This document shows positions 54,575-64,000 of a DNA stretch of 64,000 bases, in pieces. A program made the translations under genes and the position numbers. The stretch lies in the NCBI GenBank assembly GCA_013368325.1, contig JAACJK010000168.1, positions 434,001 through 498,000 of the forward strand, written 5' to 3'. This DNA is from Ephemerocybe angulata. Lineage: Eukaryota > Basidiomycota > Agaricomycetes > Agaricales > Psathyrellaceae. Position 1 is the first letter of the stretch. Each line of letters begins with the position of its first letter. Under the pieces are notes generated by a model. The model worked only from the letters and a program-made list of their open reading frames with translations, ran no database searches and was not told the origin of the DNA.

Positions 54575-57500
54575 ATGTCCTCTGAAAACTCCAAGCCGAA
54601 GACGAAATGCGACCTGTGTGAAGGCCTATTCACTCCTGGCGGACCACTCGCTCGCCACTTTAAGAAATGTGTTGAGCAGAAAGCATTACAACGAGAGCAA
54701 CGGGAGCTTGTGGGCAGCGAAACGGGCACCAGTAAGTCAACATACCACCAGACAAACGCAGCATCTGATTTCAAACCTTTTAGATGACCCACCCGTTGTG
54801 TATGAGCAGCCCAACAATGTTTGGGAAACTCGGCGCTCTCGTCGCCGTGCACAGGGTGAGTGGATCGACATCTTCGGCGCTGTATATTGCAGTGCCTTCT
54901 GGCCTGGCTCTGAAGCTGATTACAATCACCATAGACCCATACCCGATTTACGATGTGACTGAACCCTCGACTTCTGATCATATCTTCCGTTCTGGCCCCT
55001 CATCCGGTATGTGGTCTCATTGGTTCAAACCTCAGATATCTGCATTCCGAAGCTCACTTTATTTTAGAGGCTCACCGGCGGCATCCCTCTCCCGATGGTT
55101 CCCCTTCCATTTCCAGTTCCTCCAGCACCCGCATTGAGGTCAATACAATCAAGACAGACTTCCATCCTCGAGCGCAACAAGACGTTTGGGTTGAGTCATT
55201 GGATGAGTACCAGAAGCGGCTACAGACCCAGGCCGCGATTGGCGCTTTCGACACCGGCGCGTATGAGCCTTGGCACCCATTTTGTACGCGTGGTGATTTC
55301 AAGATATCAGAGTTTGTGCTACGAAACACCCTCTCGAAGGAGGTGGCCGGCGAGCTCATATGCCTGCTTAACGAAGTTCAGTCCGGGACAGAGAGGGTGA
55401 CACTGCGGAACTACGGAGGATTGGAGGATGTGTGGAATGAGGCTTCGCATAGTCTAACTCCAGTATGTTGTTGTTCACGTACCTACTGTATCCCGTATTA
55501 TATTTTGCGACGTATTCATGTTCTGTATTAGTTTGAAGAACGGACTTTCTCAGCATCGCTGAATGGTGTTACGCATACGCTTACCGTTCAGGTACGCGAC
55601 GTCTGGAGCTGGGCTCTCGATCTCGTCAAGGACCCCATCCTTGCACCGCATTTTGAGTGGGATGCATGCAAGCTGTCGAAGTTCAACGGCGAGAGTTGGG
55701 AGCGCTTCGTGAATGAGCCTTGGACAGGTGAAGACTTCTTTGAGTTTCAGGTACGTCTACGAGCTCGCACTAGACCATAGTTTGAAACTGACCATGTATA
55801 CCGATACAGTCTGATCTGCCGGACGATGACGGAAAACCACTATGTTTTATTTTATATTCGGACAAGACCCAATTATCATCATTTGGAAAGGCAAAGGCTT
55901 GGCCGGTGTACGCACGGATCGCAAATCTGCCAACTAAGATACGGAATGGAACAGGCCTTGGGGGCGGGAGAATCGTAGGATGGCTACCTGTGGTAAGTCA
56001 AGTTACATATCTGATTTGAAGAGTCTCCTCATGGAAACGTGCCTGTGCTATAGCTAGAGGATGCCGATGACCCCCTAAATGCAGCAAAACCAGCCTTCAT
56101 CGACCTGAAGCGGGTCATATGGCATAAATCCTGGACGTACCTACTGGAGACGTTGAAAACGAAAGCCCAAAATGGGGAATACATTGCTTGCGGAGATGGT
56201 CGAGTTCGACGACTCTATCCGCGCATTCTTATTCTCTGCGCTGATTACGAAGAGCAGTGAGTAGACCACCATGGGGAATACATTGCTTGCGGAGATGGTC
56301 GAGTTCGACGACTCTATCCGCGCATTCTTATTCTCTGCGCTGATTACGAAGAGCAGTGAGTAGACCACCATCCGATTTACTTTATATGCTCTTGCTTACT
56401 CGCAAGACGCGTCACGCTATAGATGCATCATGGCTGGGATACGTGGAGGGCATCAGGCATCGAAGCCATGCCCGGTGTGCTTAATTGATGCCGAGTACAT
56501 GGGGGATTACATGCCGCTTTGCAAGCGCCGGACTGTCGACGAGTCGCGCAGTGCTGTGAGCCGGGCTGCTGCTGCGTCGACTGCAAAAGCCCGCGAAGAA
56601 ATTCTGAAGCCGACGGGACTTCGGCAACTAAACATGAGTTAATGGGAGCTATGGAGTATGTATTGCTTCTTCCAAGTTCCGAGTCTGACAGTTTGTCGCA
56701 CCAGAACACATTCTGGGACGTCGGTGATCCCTATAGAGCTCTCTCGTGGGACCGTCTACACAGTTACCCAGGAGGTCTTGCACGACACATATACAAGGAA
56801 ATTCTTTCGAAATACATTGATACACCCTCGGTTGATGATCCGAGAGCGCTTAGGGAGAAGGTCGAGCAACGGTACGTGACGACTTTGGCCAAACCCGATA
56901 TGGAGATTATAACATTGCTTACACCAAACGATTGTGGTTTCACAGTGTAAAGGACTTTCCACGGTGGAGCGGTTTGATTCATTTTTCGCATATTCTTACA
57001 GATATCGCGTTTCAAGATGCGAATAAGTGGGAAGATATGACAAGAGTAAATATTCCTTCAATATGGTTCCGACCGACTTTCTACTAACATGAACCCCTAT
57101 TCTTTAGATCGCACTCTTCGTCTTCTATGACCTATTTCCAGATGACCAAGGATTCCGACAACTCCTCCGCTGCCTTCGATGCTACCTGAACCTCAATGCA
57201 TATTCATCATTTGAGAACTATACTGAGGGTCAACTGAAGGATATCGATGAAGCTCTCAAAGCCTTCAGCGAGGAAATCAAGGTACAGTAGCCCACTTAGC
57301 TTCGAACTGTAGTCTCTTTACTGATGTCTTTCTCTGGATACCAGAAATATGCCGAGCTCAACATTGAATCGAAAATTTGGAACTTTCCAAAGCTCCATAC
57401 CCATATGCACATGGTAGCTGACATTCTCGGAAAAGGAGCAACGCGTAATTTCAATACGAAGCCGAACGAGGCGATGCATCGATTTTTGAAGCTATTTTAC

Positions 57501-58579
57501 TTGTTCATGTCGAACTTCCGCGACGTCGATAAGCAGGTAAGACCAAAATTTCCAATTGTTACATTTACTCATTGTTCCTGGTTGTTGGTAGTACGTCAAG
57601 TTCGAGCATCGATGCTATATAACCACGAACATCCGTAACCTGATGGATGCGGTCCAAGCTTCGGACAAGAATGACACCCCTGCCCCCGAAGCAGACGTGA
57701 TGGCTGGTAGCTCCACTCAGGTTGGCGCTGATAGCTCCTTGCCACGAGAGCTCCACCGTCAGGGTGATGAAGGAGAGGAGCTCACTTCAACAAATGACAG
57801 GCCTTCTCAGAATGTACGCCGGCATCGCCCAAAACCAACATTGAATTGGGGTCACATCAAGTACGGATCCCCAAGGAAAGGTGTACTACTGCACGCCTTC
57901 ACTCGGGCAATAGCTTTGGAGAATATCGAATACCTCCGGATGACTGCGCCAACCTTCGACTTCCAAAAGGCGCTCGCGACATTTCTTACGCAGAATTCGG
58001 AATCGATTTTAGATGTGTGTCCCGATTTTCATATAGAACCAACGTCTCAGACTATGGTACATTTATCTGTCACCCCTCTTGAGCATCCGCTAATAATCTA
58101 TACAGATCCATGACTACCAGATGCTCCGTGTGTTGTACGAGTCGAAGGAGACCTGGGAGTGGGAGGAGAACATAGTTCGCTGTAACCCGCTTTTTCACCA
58201 AGCAGCCAGGTACGACTCCGTCATGATACAGACCGATACACCCACGAAGCCACTATTTGCCCGACTCCTGCATCTTTTCACGATTGCGAACTCCAAGGAC
58301 CCCAAATCACCGCGAATTCCTTTGGCGCTAATCTTACCATATGATGGAGTAGTTCCACAACGGCAGGCAGATAAAGATGTGTTCCTTGGCCTGCATCGGG
58401 TTCGACCTAAGTGTTCAGGCATCCCTGAAATTGTCTTCGCTCGGACCATTCTCCGTGGTACTCTCCTCATCCCTGCGTTTTCCGATGCCACTTACATTTA
58501 TGCTTCTGATCACTTTGTTTTTGATATCTTGGACAGCGACATGTTCTTGCGGATGAAAGAGATTAGTGACTCAATGTAA
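54575..58579 (+). pseudogene. Plavaka-type (CACTA superfamily) transposase, 14 exons, one donor site lost
   Basis: join(54575..54731, 54784..54855, 54935..55006, 55068..55462, 55532..55750, 55810..55992, 56054..56256, 56423..56633, 56705..56871, 56946..57045, 57108..57281, 57345..57536, 57592..58056, 58106..58579) gives exactly 1027 codons plus stop. It opens with a zinc finger (CDLCEGLF...LARHFKKC) and carries the Plavaka block DEYQKRLQTQ...YEPWHPF. Next are catalytic-core-like segments with conserved acidic residues, a CxxC-type PCPVCLI segment, PYRALSWDRLH, and a C-terminal region to DMFLRMK. Thirteen introns are GT..AG except that after exon 8, whose donor reads ATGAGT instead of GTGAGT; without splicing there, an in-frame TAA follows at once. 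A 99-bp tandem duplication covers the exon 7 donor. Confidence 0.85.
56172..56369 (+). repeat. 99-bp perfect tandem duplication
   Basis: 56172-56270 is repeated exactly at 56271-56369. The unit holds the end of Plavaka exon 7, its GTGAGT donor and 14 nt of intron. Use of the first donor (56257) leaves the second copy wholly inside intron 7 and keeps the frame; use of the second would run into TGA. Confidence 0.95.
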
Positions 58580-59128
58580 TATCTATTTAAATTGACTTTA
58601 TAGTTCAGTGGGGTGCAGTGGAATGGATAGTGTGTCCAGAATACGGAGCTATGCATGAGCGCGGGGTGAGCAGGGTTCGGCTGCATTCAGCCACGTCAAT
58701 CTGCTCACCGACAGAGTTCTGGCTAAGGGATTCGGTTGAAAATTCAGGAGAACATTGTATACTACATACTGGTCCTAATCTCCAACTTTTATGAAGTGAC
58801 GATGTCTGGCTGCCTGGATATTTGACGACCTAGGTACGGCTCGCAAAGCGATCATGCTGACATAATCACCAAATTAGCGCCCGCCCATCGGTCGTCCAAC
58901 GCCCGTCTGGCTTTGCATTTCTGTGTTCCAGTTGCAAAGCTATGTAGCAATATACATATTGGATCTTGCTCAAAACACCATTCTGAGGCTTGAGCATGAA
59001 CTATTCAAGGGCACCAGGAGGAATGGGCCGAATGGCGGTGTGAAAAGTGCAAACCCATTTGGGTTGAAATCAAGAATTAACTTTCCTTAGCTCTTTACAT
59101 GTCGCGCTCCTCAACCACGACCACCATC
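58580..59128. other. Intergenic after Plavaka
   Basis: A hairpin with 9-bp arms (GGTGAGCAG at 58665-58673, CTGCTCACC at 58701-58709) and an inner 5-bp stem lies about 90 bp after the transposase stop. Terminal inverted repeats of the transposon were not identified. Confidence 0.45.
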
Positions 59129-59135
59129 TATAAAA
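59129..59135 (+). promoter_or_regulatory. TATA box upstream of the DUF6698-like gene
   Basis: TATAAAA, 55 bp before ATG 59184, a spacing like that of the other TATA-start pairs in this window. Confidence 0.5.
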
Positions 59136-59183
59136 TGATTCTTCACACTCTTTGCTTGTTCGTCCCCATTTCTCTCCTCAGCC

Positions 59184-62100
59184 ATGAGCCCCGCCTTCCG
59201 CCACCGCCCAAACCGCCAGTGGAACGACGATGACAGCGAGAACTTTGAGCAGGAGGTTCTCGCTATTCCATCCGACGACGACGAATCAGACGACACCACT
59301 CCAGATACCCTCTTCCGCCAGGGTGCTCCACAGCAAAGGCATCAACACATAGCCCATCCACCTACCCAAGCTCAAGGTCAAGCTCAGCCGGCACAGCGTA
59401 TCACTGCAAAAAGGAGCTGGGAGCAGATTTCGAGCAAATCATTCAAATTCTCATGATGCGCTCAGAATTGGCCCGATCAGGAATTTGCCAGCATCGAATT
59501 TGCGTCGTTTTACGCGTTGCGCCCATAATGTGCCTACGAACCGCTGATAAGAAAGTGGCCCTCGATCTGCTCAAAATGACCTTCAAAAGTAACCTCAAAA
59601 GTAGCCCGAATTTACCAGCGCCGGCGGGTCGTACAAATGATGGGTTGACCACGATCAACACTCATGCGTCCTCTCTTCCCTCAACCTCCACCATATCTAG
59701 CCTTCGCCTTGAAAAGTGCTTTTCAGGTGCGGCTACATCCAATCATCACGTTTAATTTATTCCCTGTGGGCTGAAGGAGGATAGCAGCAAGGATTCACCG
59801 CGGTCTGGGGGCATTGGTCGGGGTGGGGATACGGGCTACGGCGGGCGATCTGGCACAGGGCGGTGCGTTGACTGCAATGCTGGTGGATCGTAAAGGCGAG
59901 TTTGTAAACTAACATTGGTGCGTTGCGGACTTTCTATTTGGCGTGGACGTTCTGATTCCTGCGGAGTGCGAGCTCAGCCCTCAGCGGGAAAGAGGAGGTG
60001 TGTCACCATGCACGCGGCGGGGAAGGCAAAATGGGGCTTGAACCAACGCAGTATGTCTGATATATTGCCCTGGTGAACGCGCCACTAACCTTTTTGTACT
60101 AGGCGGGGAATAGAATGTCATATAGCGCGGAGGCGAAGGGAAGGGGTTGACAAAGGTGGATCTGGCGCGAGTCCATTGGAACAACAGGTGGACAGTCACT
60201 CAAACATGGACGACTCTTTGGAGGAACACGTCCTTCCATATCCACCAAATCTGCACGACCTGGACAGATTCTTTTTCCGCAGACTGGGCTTCATTCCGCA
60301 CGGCGTCTGTGCGCTGCGGTCCTTGGATGGTGTATTGAGCTGGTGCGTGCGTCTATAGTCTTACCACGTACGCGTAACCTTACGGGCATTCTTTCTATTG
60401 TCTCATCTCTCTTCACTACCCCCTTCTACGCATGACTTGCTCTCCGGCACCCCTACCATCTGCCGCGTCCAATCGCGCTGCCTCTCTATCCGCCACGTCG
60501 ATTCCGACCGACGTCTGCACGGTATAATATAGCCCTCCTTCGCCGCCGACCCTTTTCCTTCCCATCCCCGCCGCCTGCCCTATGCCGTCGTACCCTCCAT
60601 CGCTCATGGACGACGGCGAAGATCGCGCCCTATAGCGCGTGGCGTGCGATTCTGTGCAGCTTTATATGCTCCATTCGCTCACGAGTGGATTGCAAGTCTA
60701 TTGGCCATGATTAATTCATTCCGTGTATCTATGTAGTGCAGAATGCGAATATATCTATCCTACCCAGCACTACCCACGTTGATGACGACCCCCCGCATGG
60801 CCCGAAGCCACTGGAAAACGACACCCAATCTGCTTTCAACGAGCTGTCAAAAACCTCCCAAAGCTCATTCACGGCAAATTTGCCTGGCATATTGGTGGTC
60901 TTTTTGGCCAGAATTTTGCTCAATTTCCAAAAATACGCTACAGCCTCTTTTTGGGCGGGTTTGGGGCGATTTCGCGGTTAATTTTGGAATTCGACCACAA
61001 TTGGCCCATAGCCTCTTTTTGGAGCGATACGCTGTGCGGGTTTCATCGCTCCCCAGCCAACTGGGGGCGTTGCAAATTTCGCTTTTCCAGACATCAATGC
61101 CCAAATTGAGCGGGCTGTTGCGCAACGAGCTAGTGCAGTAAGAGCTAGAACCTCAAATAAGTGCCGGCTATTGGACTAACCACCCACCTCACTTCTCCAG
61201 GAGATCCGTGAAGCGCAGCTCAAAGTCGGCAAGCTAACGGCTGAAAACCGAAGACTCAAAACCGAAAATGAACAGCTTCGCAACCGTCTGCGTGCTGCTA
61301 ACATACGGTTCGATCCCTCCAAGCCAGGACAACAGTACTCAGCAGAGCCTCAGGCTCCTGTTGCAGGCACAGCAGTGGCTACGGCCGCTAAAGCTCCAGT
61401 CACCGGAAGTCACGCCCTTGATTCCGAGGCTATTTATAGCTCGGGTACTTGTACCCAGCAGATCCAGTGCCAAGAATTGCATCAAAAAGTGTAATCCATA
61501 AGTGGAAGTGCCAAGTGATCACATCATCTGAGATCCCTCTGGCCCAATGAAGGCCCAAGAGGTCAAGGGTTCAAGTCTGGGTTTTGGCATTCTTTTTTTT
61601 ACAGCACACAGGTCACATGCAAGCTTTCAAGGGGCTGAGGCTTCCATGTGACTTTAGGTCATGTGCACCTTTCAAGAGGCTGAGAGTTCAACTCCCGGTT
61701 AAGCCATTTTTTTGTTTTTGATCTTTGGTAAATACACAAAATAAATTTAAGAAATAGCCGAGGATCTGCCATGCGAAGCACTGGTCTACTACCCACAAGT
61801 GAGACTATCAGGGTATGCGCCCGCAAGTTTTTCGTATTCAACGAAGCCTTCATTTCACATGCACTGTTCGAGCGCCCGCGCCCACGCACCAGCAGCACCA
61901 ACTCCAACCGCTATAACGACAAACAATCCAAAGAAGACGGACAACTCTCGGAGCTATACGAGAACTTTCCAGAGAGTACCCACCCATACATCCCTCTAAT
62001 TGGGTTCCGCACCTTGGTGGGTGGTATTTTACTCTTTAGCGCCCATGATTTGAAGACTGACCTCTGTTTCTTTAGTACAATACTGCGACAAAATCGTTCT

Positions 62101-63176
62101 TTCGAGGAGCAGTGCACGATCTTCGTACCTATGCCCATGTCATCTTCGGCGTCCCCAACTCCGAGTCCCTCTACGTCTATAACGCCGATCGCTCCCAGAG
62201 TCGAGAATTCAAAGCATTCCTTACTTGGCCTCAACCGATTCCTGGCCAAAGCTTCATCCTGCCGATTCTGTTCCCCAGAAACGTCCGCGATCAGTCGAAG
62301 CTTTTCCGTAATCCGCAGCTTCCGTTGGTACATCCCCCAGTCTGAATTCTATCCCCAAACTCAGCACTCATTCTCAAACAATAGGTACTGCGGGGTCTTT
62401 TGAACGGGCCCAAGTCAGTTATGCGTCCAGGCTTTACGGTTCAGAAAGCTCCGTCCCGGGCAAATGGGAGGGTATGGGGATCTACCGGGTCCACCCCTGG
62501 GGCTATGTCCTACGCAATCGTTCTGGTCAGTCTCGTTGATTTCCCGTTCAATTGTCCATTCTCTAATATGCGATACTGGCAGTCTATATTAGTCAACAAC
62601 ACTGACCACCATCATGCCGATGTTGGCGAGATCTCAGGGTTCCGCTATGCTGACGCGTTCGAGTTCTACAAGCAGCTCATCGTGCGTGCTCTGCAGAGCG
62701 GGGGTATTGCTCAAGAACGGATGGAAGAAACGATGGATTTTTGGGATGACATTGCCTTCCCTGGTGCTAGAGCACCTAGTGCACGAGCTGGTGGTGCGCA
62801 AGTTCACGATCAGGACGAGATGATTGATATGCTCGCCGCGTTTCAGATCGAAACTCCATTTGCTGCGTCCCCTCCGTCCATCCCTCAAGAAGAACCACTG
62901 CACGCTCCTTCGGACGAGGAAGACTTCGTCAACAATACACCCAACCCGGGCAACGCTACCATGCAGGAAACCGAAGGCGCAGCAATCCAGTTAATTCACG
63001 ATGACCCGCTCGACACCATCGAACCCGACATCATCGTCATTTCACACCCGCCTCCCAGAAATGATGAGCTTAACAACGCAAACCCGCCTCCACCGCCGTC
63101 CAAGGCTCGGAATCCTCGACAAAAGAAGGTAGCTGAGAAACCCGTGCGCCGTTCGCAGCGTCAGCAAGAAAACTGA
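59184..63176 (+). CDS. DUF6698-like protein, multi-exon, 5' half uncertain
   Basis: Secure 3' exons: 62076-62327, 62385-62525 and 62583-63176, frame-exact. They read YNTATKSFFRGAVHDLRTYA, then LFRNPQLPL/VLRGLLNGPKSV, GSTGSTPGAMSYAIVL and FRYADAFEFYKQLI, the pattern of Agaricomycete DUF6698 proteins, and end in an acidic and Pro-rich basic tail. Probable earlier exons: about 61801-62018, 61201-61498 (coiled coil AENRRLKTENEQLRNRLR), 61091-61137 (DINAQIERAVAQRASA) and about 60735-60875. Exon 1 likely starts at 59184 (MSPAFRHRPNRQWNDDDSEN). The coiled-coil exon runs into a stop near 61498 just before tRNA-like repeats, so these may have broken the gene. The family's function is unknown; members are multicopy and often lie among transposons. 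Confidence 0.55.
59460..60730. other. Unassigned stretch inside the DUF6698-like locus
   Basis: Plus-strand reading at 60176-60358 (EEHVLPYPPNLHDLDRFFF) looks coding and may be an exon, but it could not be spliced to neighbours. The rest shows no support. Confidence 0.3.
61509..61600 (+). repeat. tRNA-like (SINE-type) element 1 with T8 terminator
   Basis: TGCCAAG at 61509-61515 pairs with TTTTGGCA-type sequence ending at 61589 as a 7-bp acceptor-like stem. A GATC/GATC D-arm-like pair, a hairpin CCTCTGGCC...GGCC..AGAGG with a 7-nt loop (about 61535-61561) and a B-box-like GGTTCAAGTCT follow in tRNA order. Eight T residues (61593-61600) come next, like a Pol III terminator. The A box is only approximate and the loop lacks U33, so it is tRNA-derived rather than a tRNA gene. 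Confidence 0.5.
61617..61713 (+). repeat. tRNA-like (SINE-type) element 2, 3' part, with T7 run
   Basis: A TTTCAAGGGGCTGAGG-like block near 61624 is repeated near 61670 as TTTCAAGAGGCTGAGA, followed by B-box-like AGTTCAACTCCC and a T7 run at about 61707-61713. Its reverse strand reads NRELNSQPLER, the sort of spurious peptide often produced by antisense tRNA T arms. Confidence 0.4.
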
Positions 63177-63368
63177 GTTGGTGACTTGCCTTCGAAAGGT
63201 ATACGTCCCCTGGACCTCTTACATTGTTCCCGAGCCCATTATCTTCCAAATATCTTGCTGCCTATACACATTCATGCGCTTCATATTCACCGTAGACCTA
63301 GATATGATACATCTTTGCCTCCGAATTGCATAGATTTCGCCCCCGGCATTGAGGAACGAGGAGAATGG
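63177..63368. other. Convergent intergenic region
   Basis: Short 3' flank between the DUF6698-like gene (+) and the partial minus-strand gene; nothing else seen. Confidence 0.4.
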
Positions 63369-63938
63369 TCAGGGAATGTAGTGGTGACGTCGAACGTGGT
63401 CGAATGCTGTTCGACTGCGGCTCCGATGACGTGGGAACCGGTGATCGAACGTTCCAGATTTCGGCCGCACGGCCCACACGGCAGAGTTCGTTCCACGGCA
63501 GCGGACCGCGTTTGATCGCCGGACGGCTTTTTCCGACATAGCCGCTCCAAATGCTGTCTGCACCGCCGCCTGCAACCTATCATATGCCATGTAGTAGGCC
63601 ATAGATGTGCCCACATCGTTACAAAAGACGTCGAGTGGGAGATCGTACATGGTCCGAATTGAATCGAAGATGGGAGTAGCTCGTAAGGCTTGTTCCATAT
63701 CAACATCATCATCTCCTGCCTGAAAATCCTCAGCAACGAGTGGTGGTATCTCGGCCAAGTTTTCCTCCTGAATAGGTGGCGGATTGTTTCTGTTGTCACC
63801 CCCTCGATCTGCCACCACATCACCCCCTTGACGTCGAGCGTGTGGTTGAGTGCCTCGTCGTTGCACCCCATGGAGCAGCTGGAAGTCTGTCAATGCTCTG
63901 GTGGAGGCACGAACAGGACATGTGCTCTGCGACACCAA
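63369..63938 (-). CDS. Hypothetical protein, partial at the window edge
   Basis: Minus-strand frame with clear coding character in the middle: QEENLAEIPPLVAEDF, an acidic GDDDVDMEQAL, then FDSIRTMYDLPLDVFCND and VGTSMAYYMAYDRLQAAVQT at about 63540-63780. The N-terminal part is Arg-rich and the C-terminal part loses coding character near 63450, so exon borders there are uncertain. The gene may start beyond 64000. No family recognised; a link to the neighbouring DUF6698-like locus or a transposon is possible. Confidence 0.4.
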   Translation of the reverse strand: MVSQSTCPVRASTRALTDFQLLHGVQRRGTQPHARRQGGDVVADRGGDNRNNPPPIQEENLAEIPPLVAEDFQAGDDDVDMEQALRATPIFDSIRTMYDLPLDVFCNDVGTSMAYYMAYDRLQAAVQTAFGAAMSEKAVRRSNAVRCRGTNSAVWAVRPKSGTFDHRFPRHRSRSRTAFDHVRRHHYIP

Positions 63939-64000
63939 GGGAGGTGCACCGACAGGACGTGGAATGAACGAGGGCTGAGGAGGAGGATCGGGGAAAGCAG

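Noticed and set aside
61659..61907. 82-codon minus-strand ORF reading NRELNSQPLER
   Set aside because: It is the antisense of the tRNA-like repeats and the neighbouring exon, a common source of spurious peptides.

Overview
The window is nuclear DNA of a filamentous basidiomycete, most likely a plant-cell-wall-degrading Agaricomycete. Genes are cut by many 48-70 bp introns with GT..AG borders. A fungal CBM1 cellulose-binding module, secreted pectin- and hemicellulose-active enzymes and an aryl-alcohol-oxidase-like GMC enzyme point to a wood or litter decayer. The mobile elements (Plavaka-type CACTA, Helitron, Crypton-type tyrosine recombinase, Copia) and the multicopy families (DUF6533-like, DUF6698-like) are typical of Agaricomycetes.

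Layout. 1-9.6 kb is gene-poor: a 219-bp identical duplication carrying two tRNA-like Pol III units, a small unrecognised two-exon ORF, a DUF6533-like membrane gene copy and a broken NmrA-like gene. 9.7-19.8 kb is the intact gene island: GFA-family protein (-), secreted CBM1-GH28 (+), a conserved 191-aa protein (+), a secreted GMC oxidoreductase (+) and a secreted GH43 (-, convergent with GMC). All five gene models splice into complete frames. 20-28 kb is a gene graveyard with three more DUF6533-like copies and a 103-bp MITE that has perfect 34-bp terminal inverted repeats and an 8-bp target duplication. 28.5-33.8 kb holds two co-directional intact genes, an XPG/FEN1-like nuclease and a Crypton-type tyrosine recombinase with a probable GCR1_C domain. 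36.7-39.6 kb is GC-rich, proline-rich and only partly interpretable. 39.6-48.6 kb is a Helitron whose helicase is interrupted by one TAG immediately after Walker A. 49-54.5 kb carries a gag-like orphan, another DUF6533-like copy with a nonsense codon, and a 5'-truncated Copia element with one LTR. 54.5-58.6 kb is a 14-exon Plavaka transposase with a damaged splice donor and a 99-bp internal tandem duplication. 59-63.2 kb is a DUF6698-like gene with tRNA-like elements in its middle, followed by a partial minus-strand gene.

How the genes fit together. The GH28, GH43 and GMC proteins all carry signal peptides and would act outside the cell on pectin, arabinoxylan and (as an H2O2-producing auxiliary oxidase) lignocellulose. 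The GFA and 191-aa proteins are probably intracellular. The rest of the window is dominated by transposable elements and decaying multicopy families. The most interesting unit is the nuclease plus tyrosine recombinase pair, which may be a two-gene mobile or domesticated module. Exon borders were placed by hand from splice signals and reading-frame continuity; family names come from motif recognition, not database searches.
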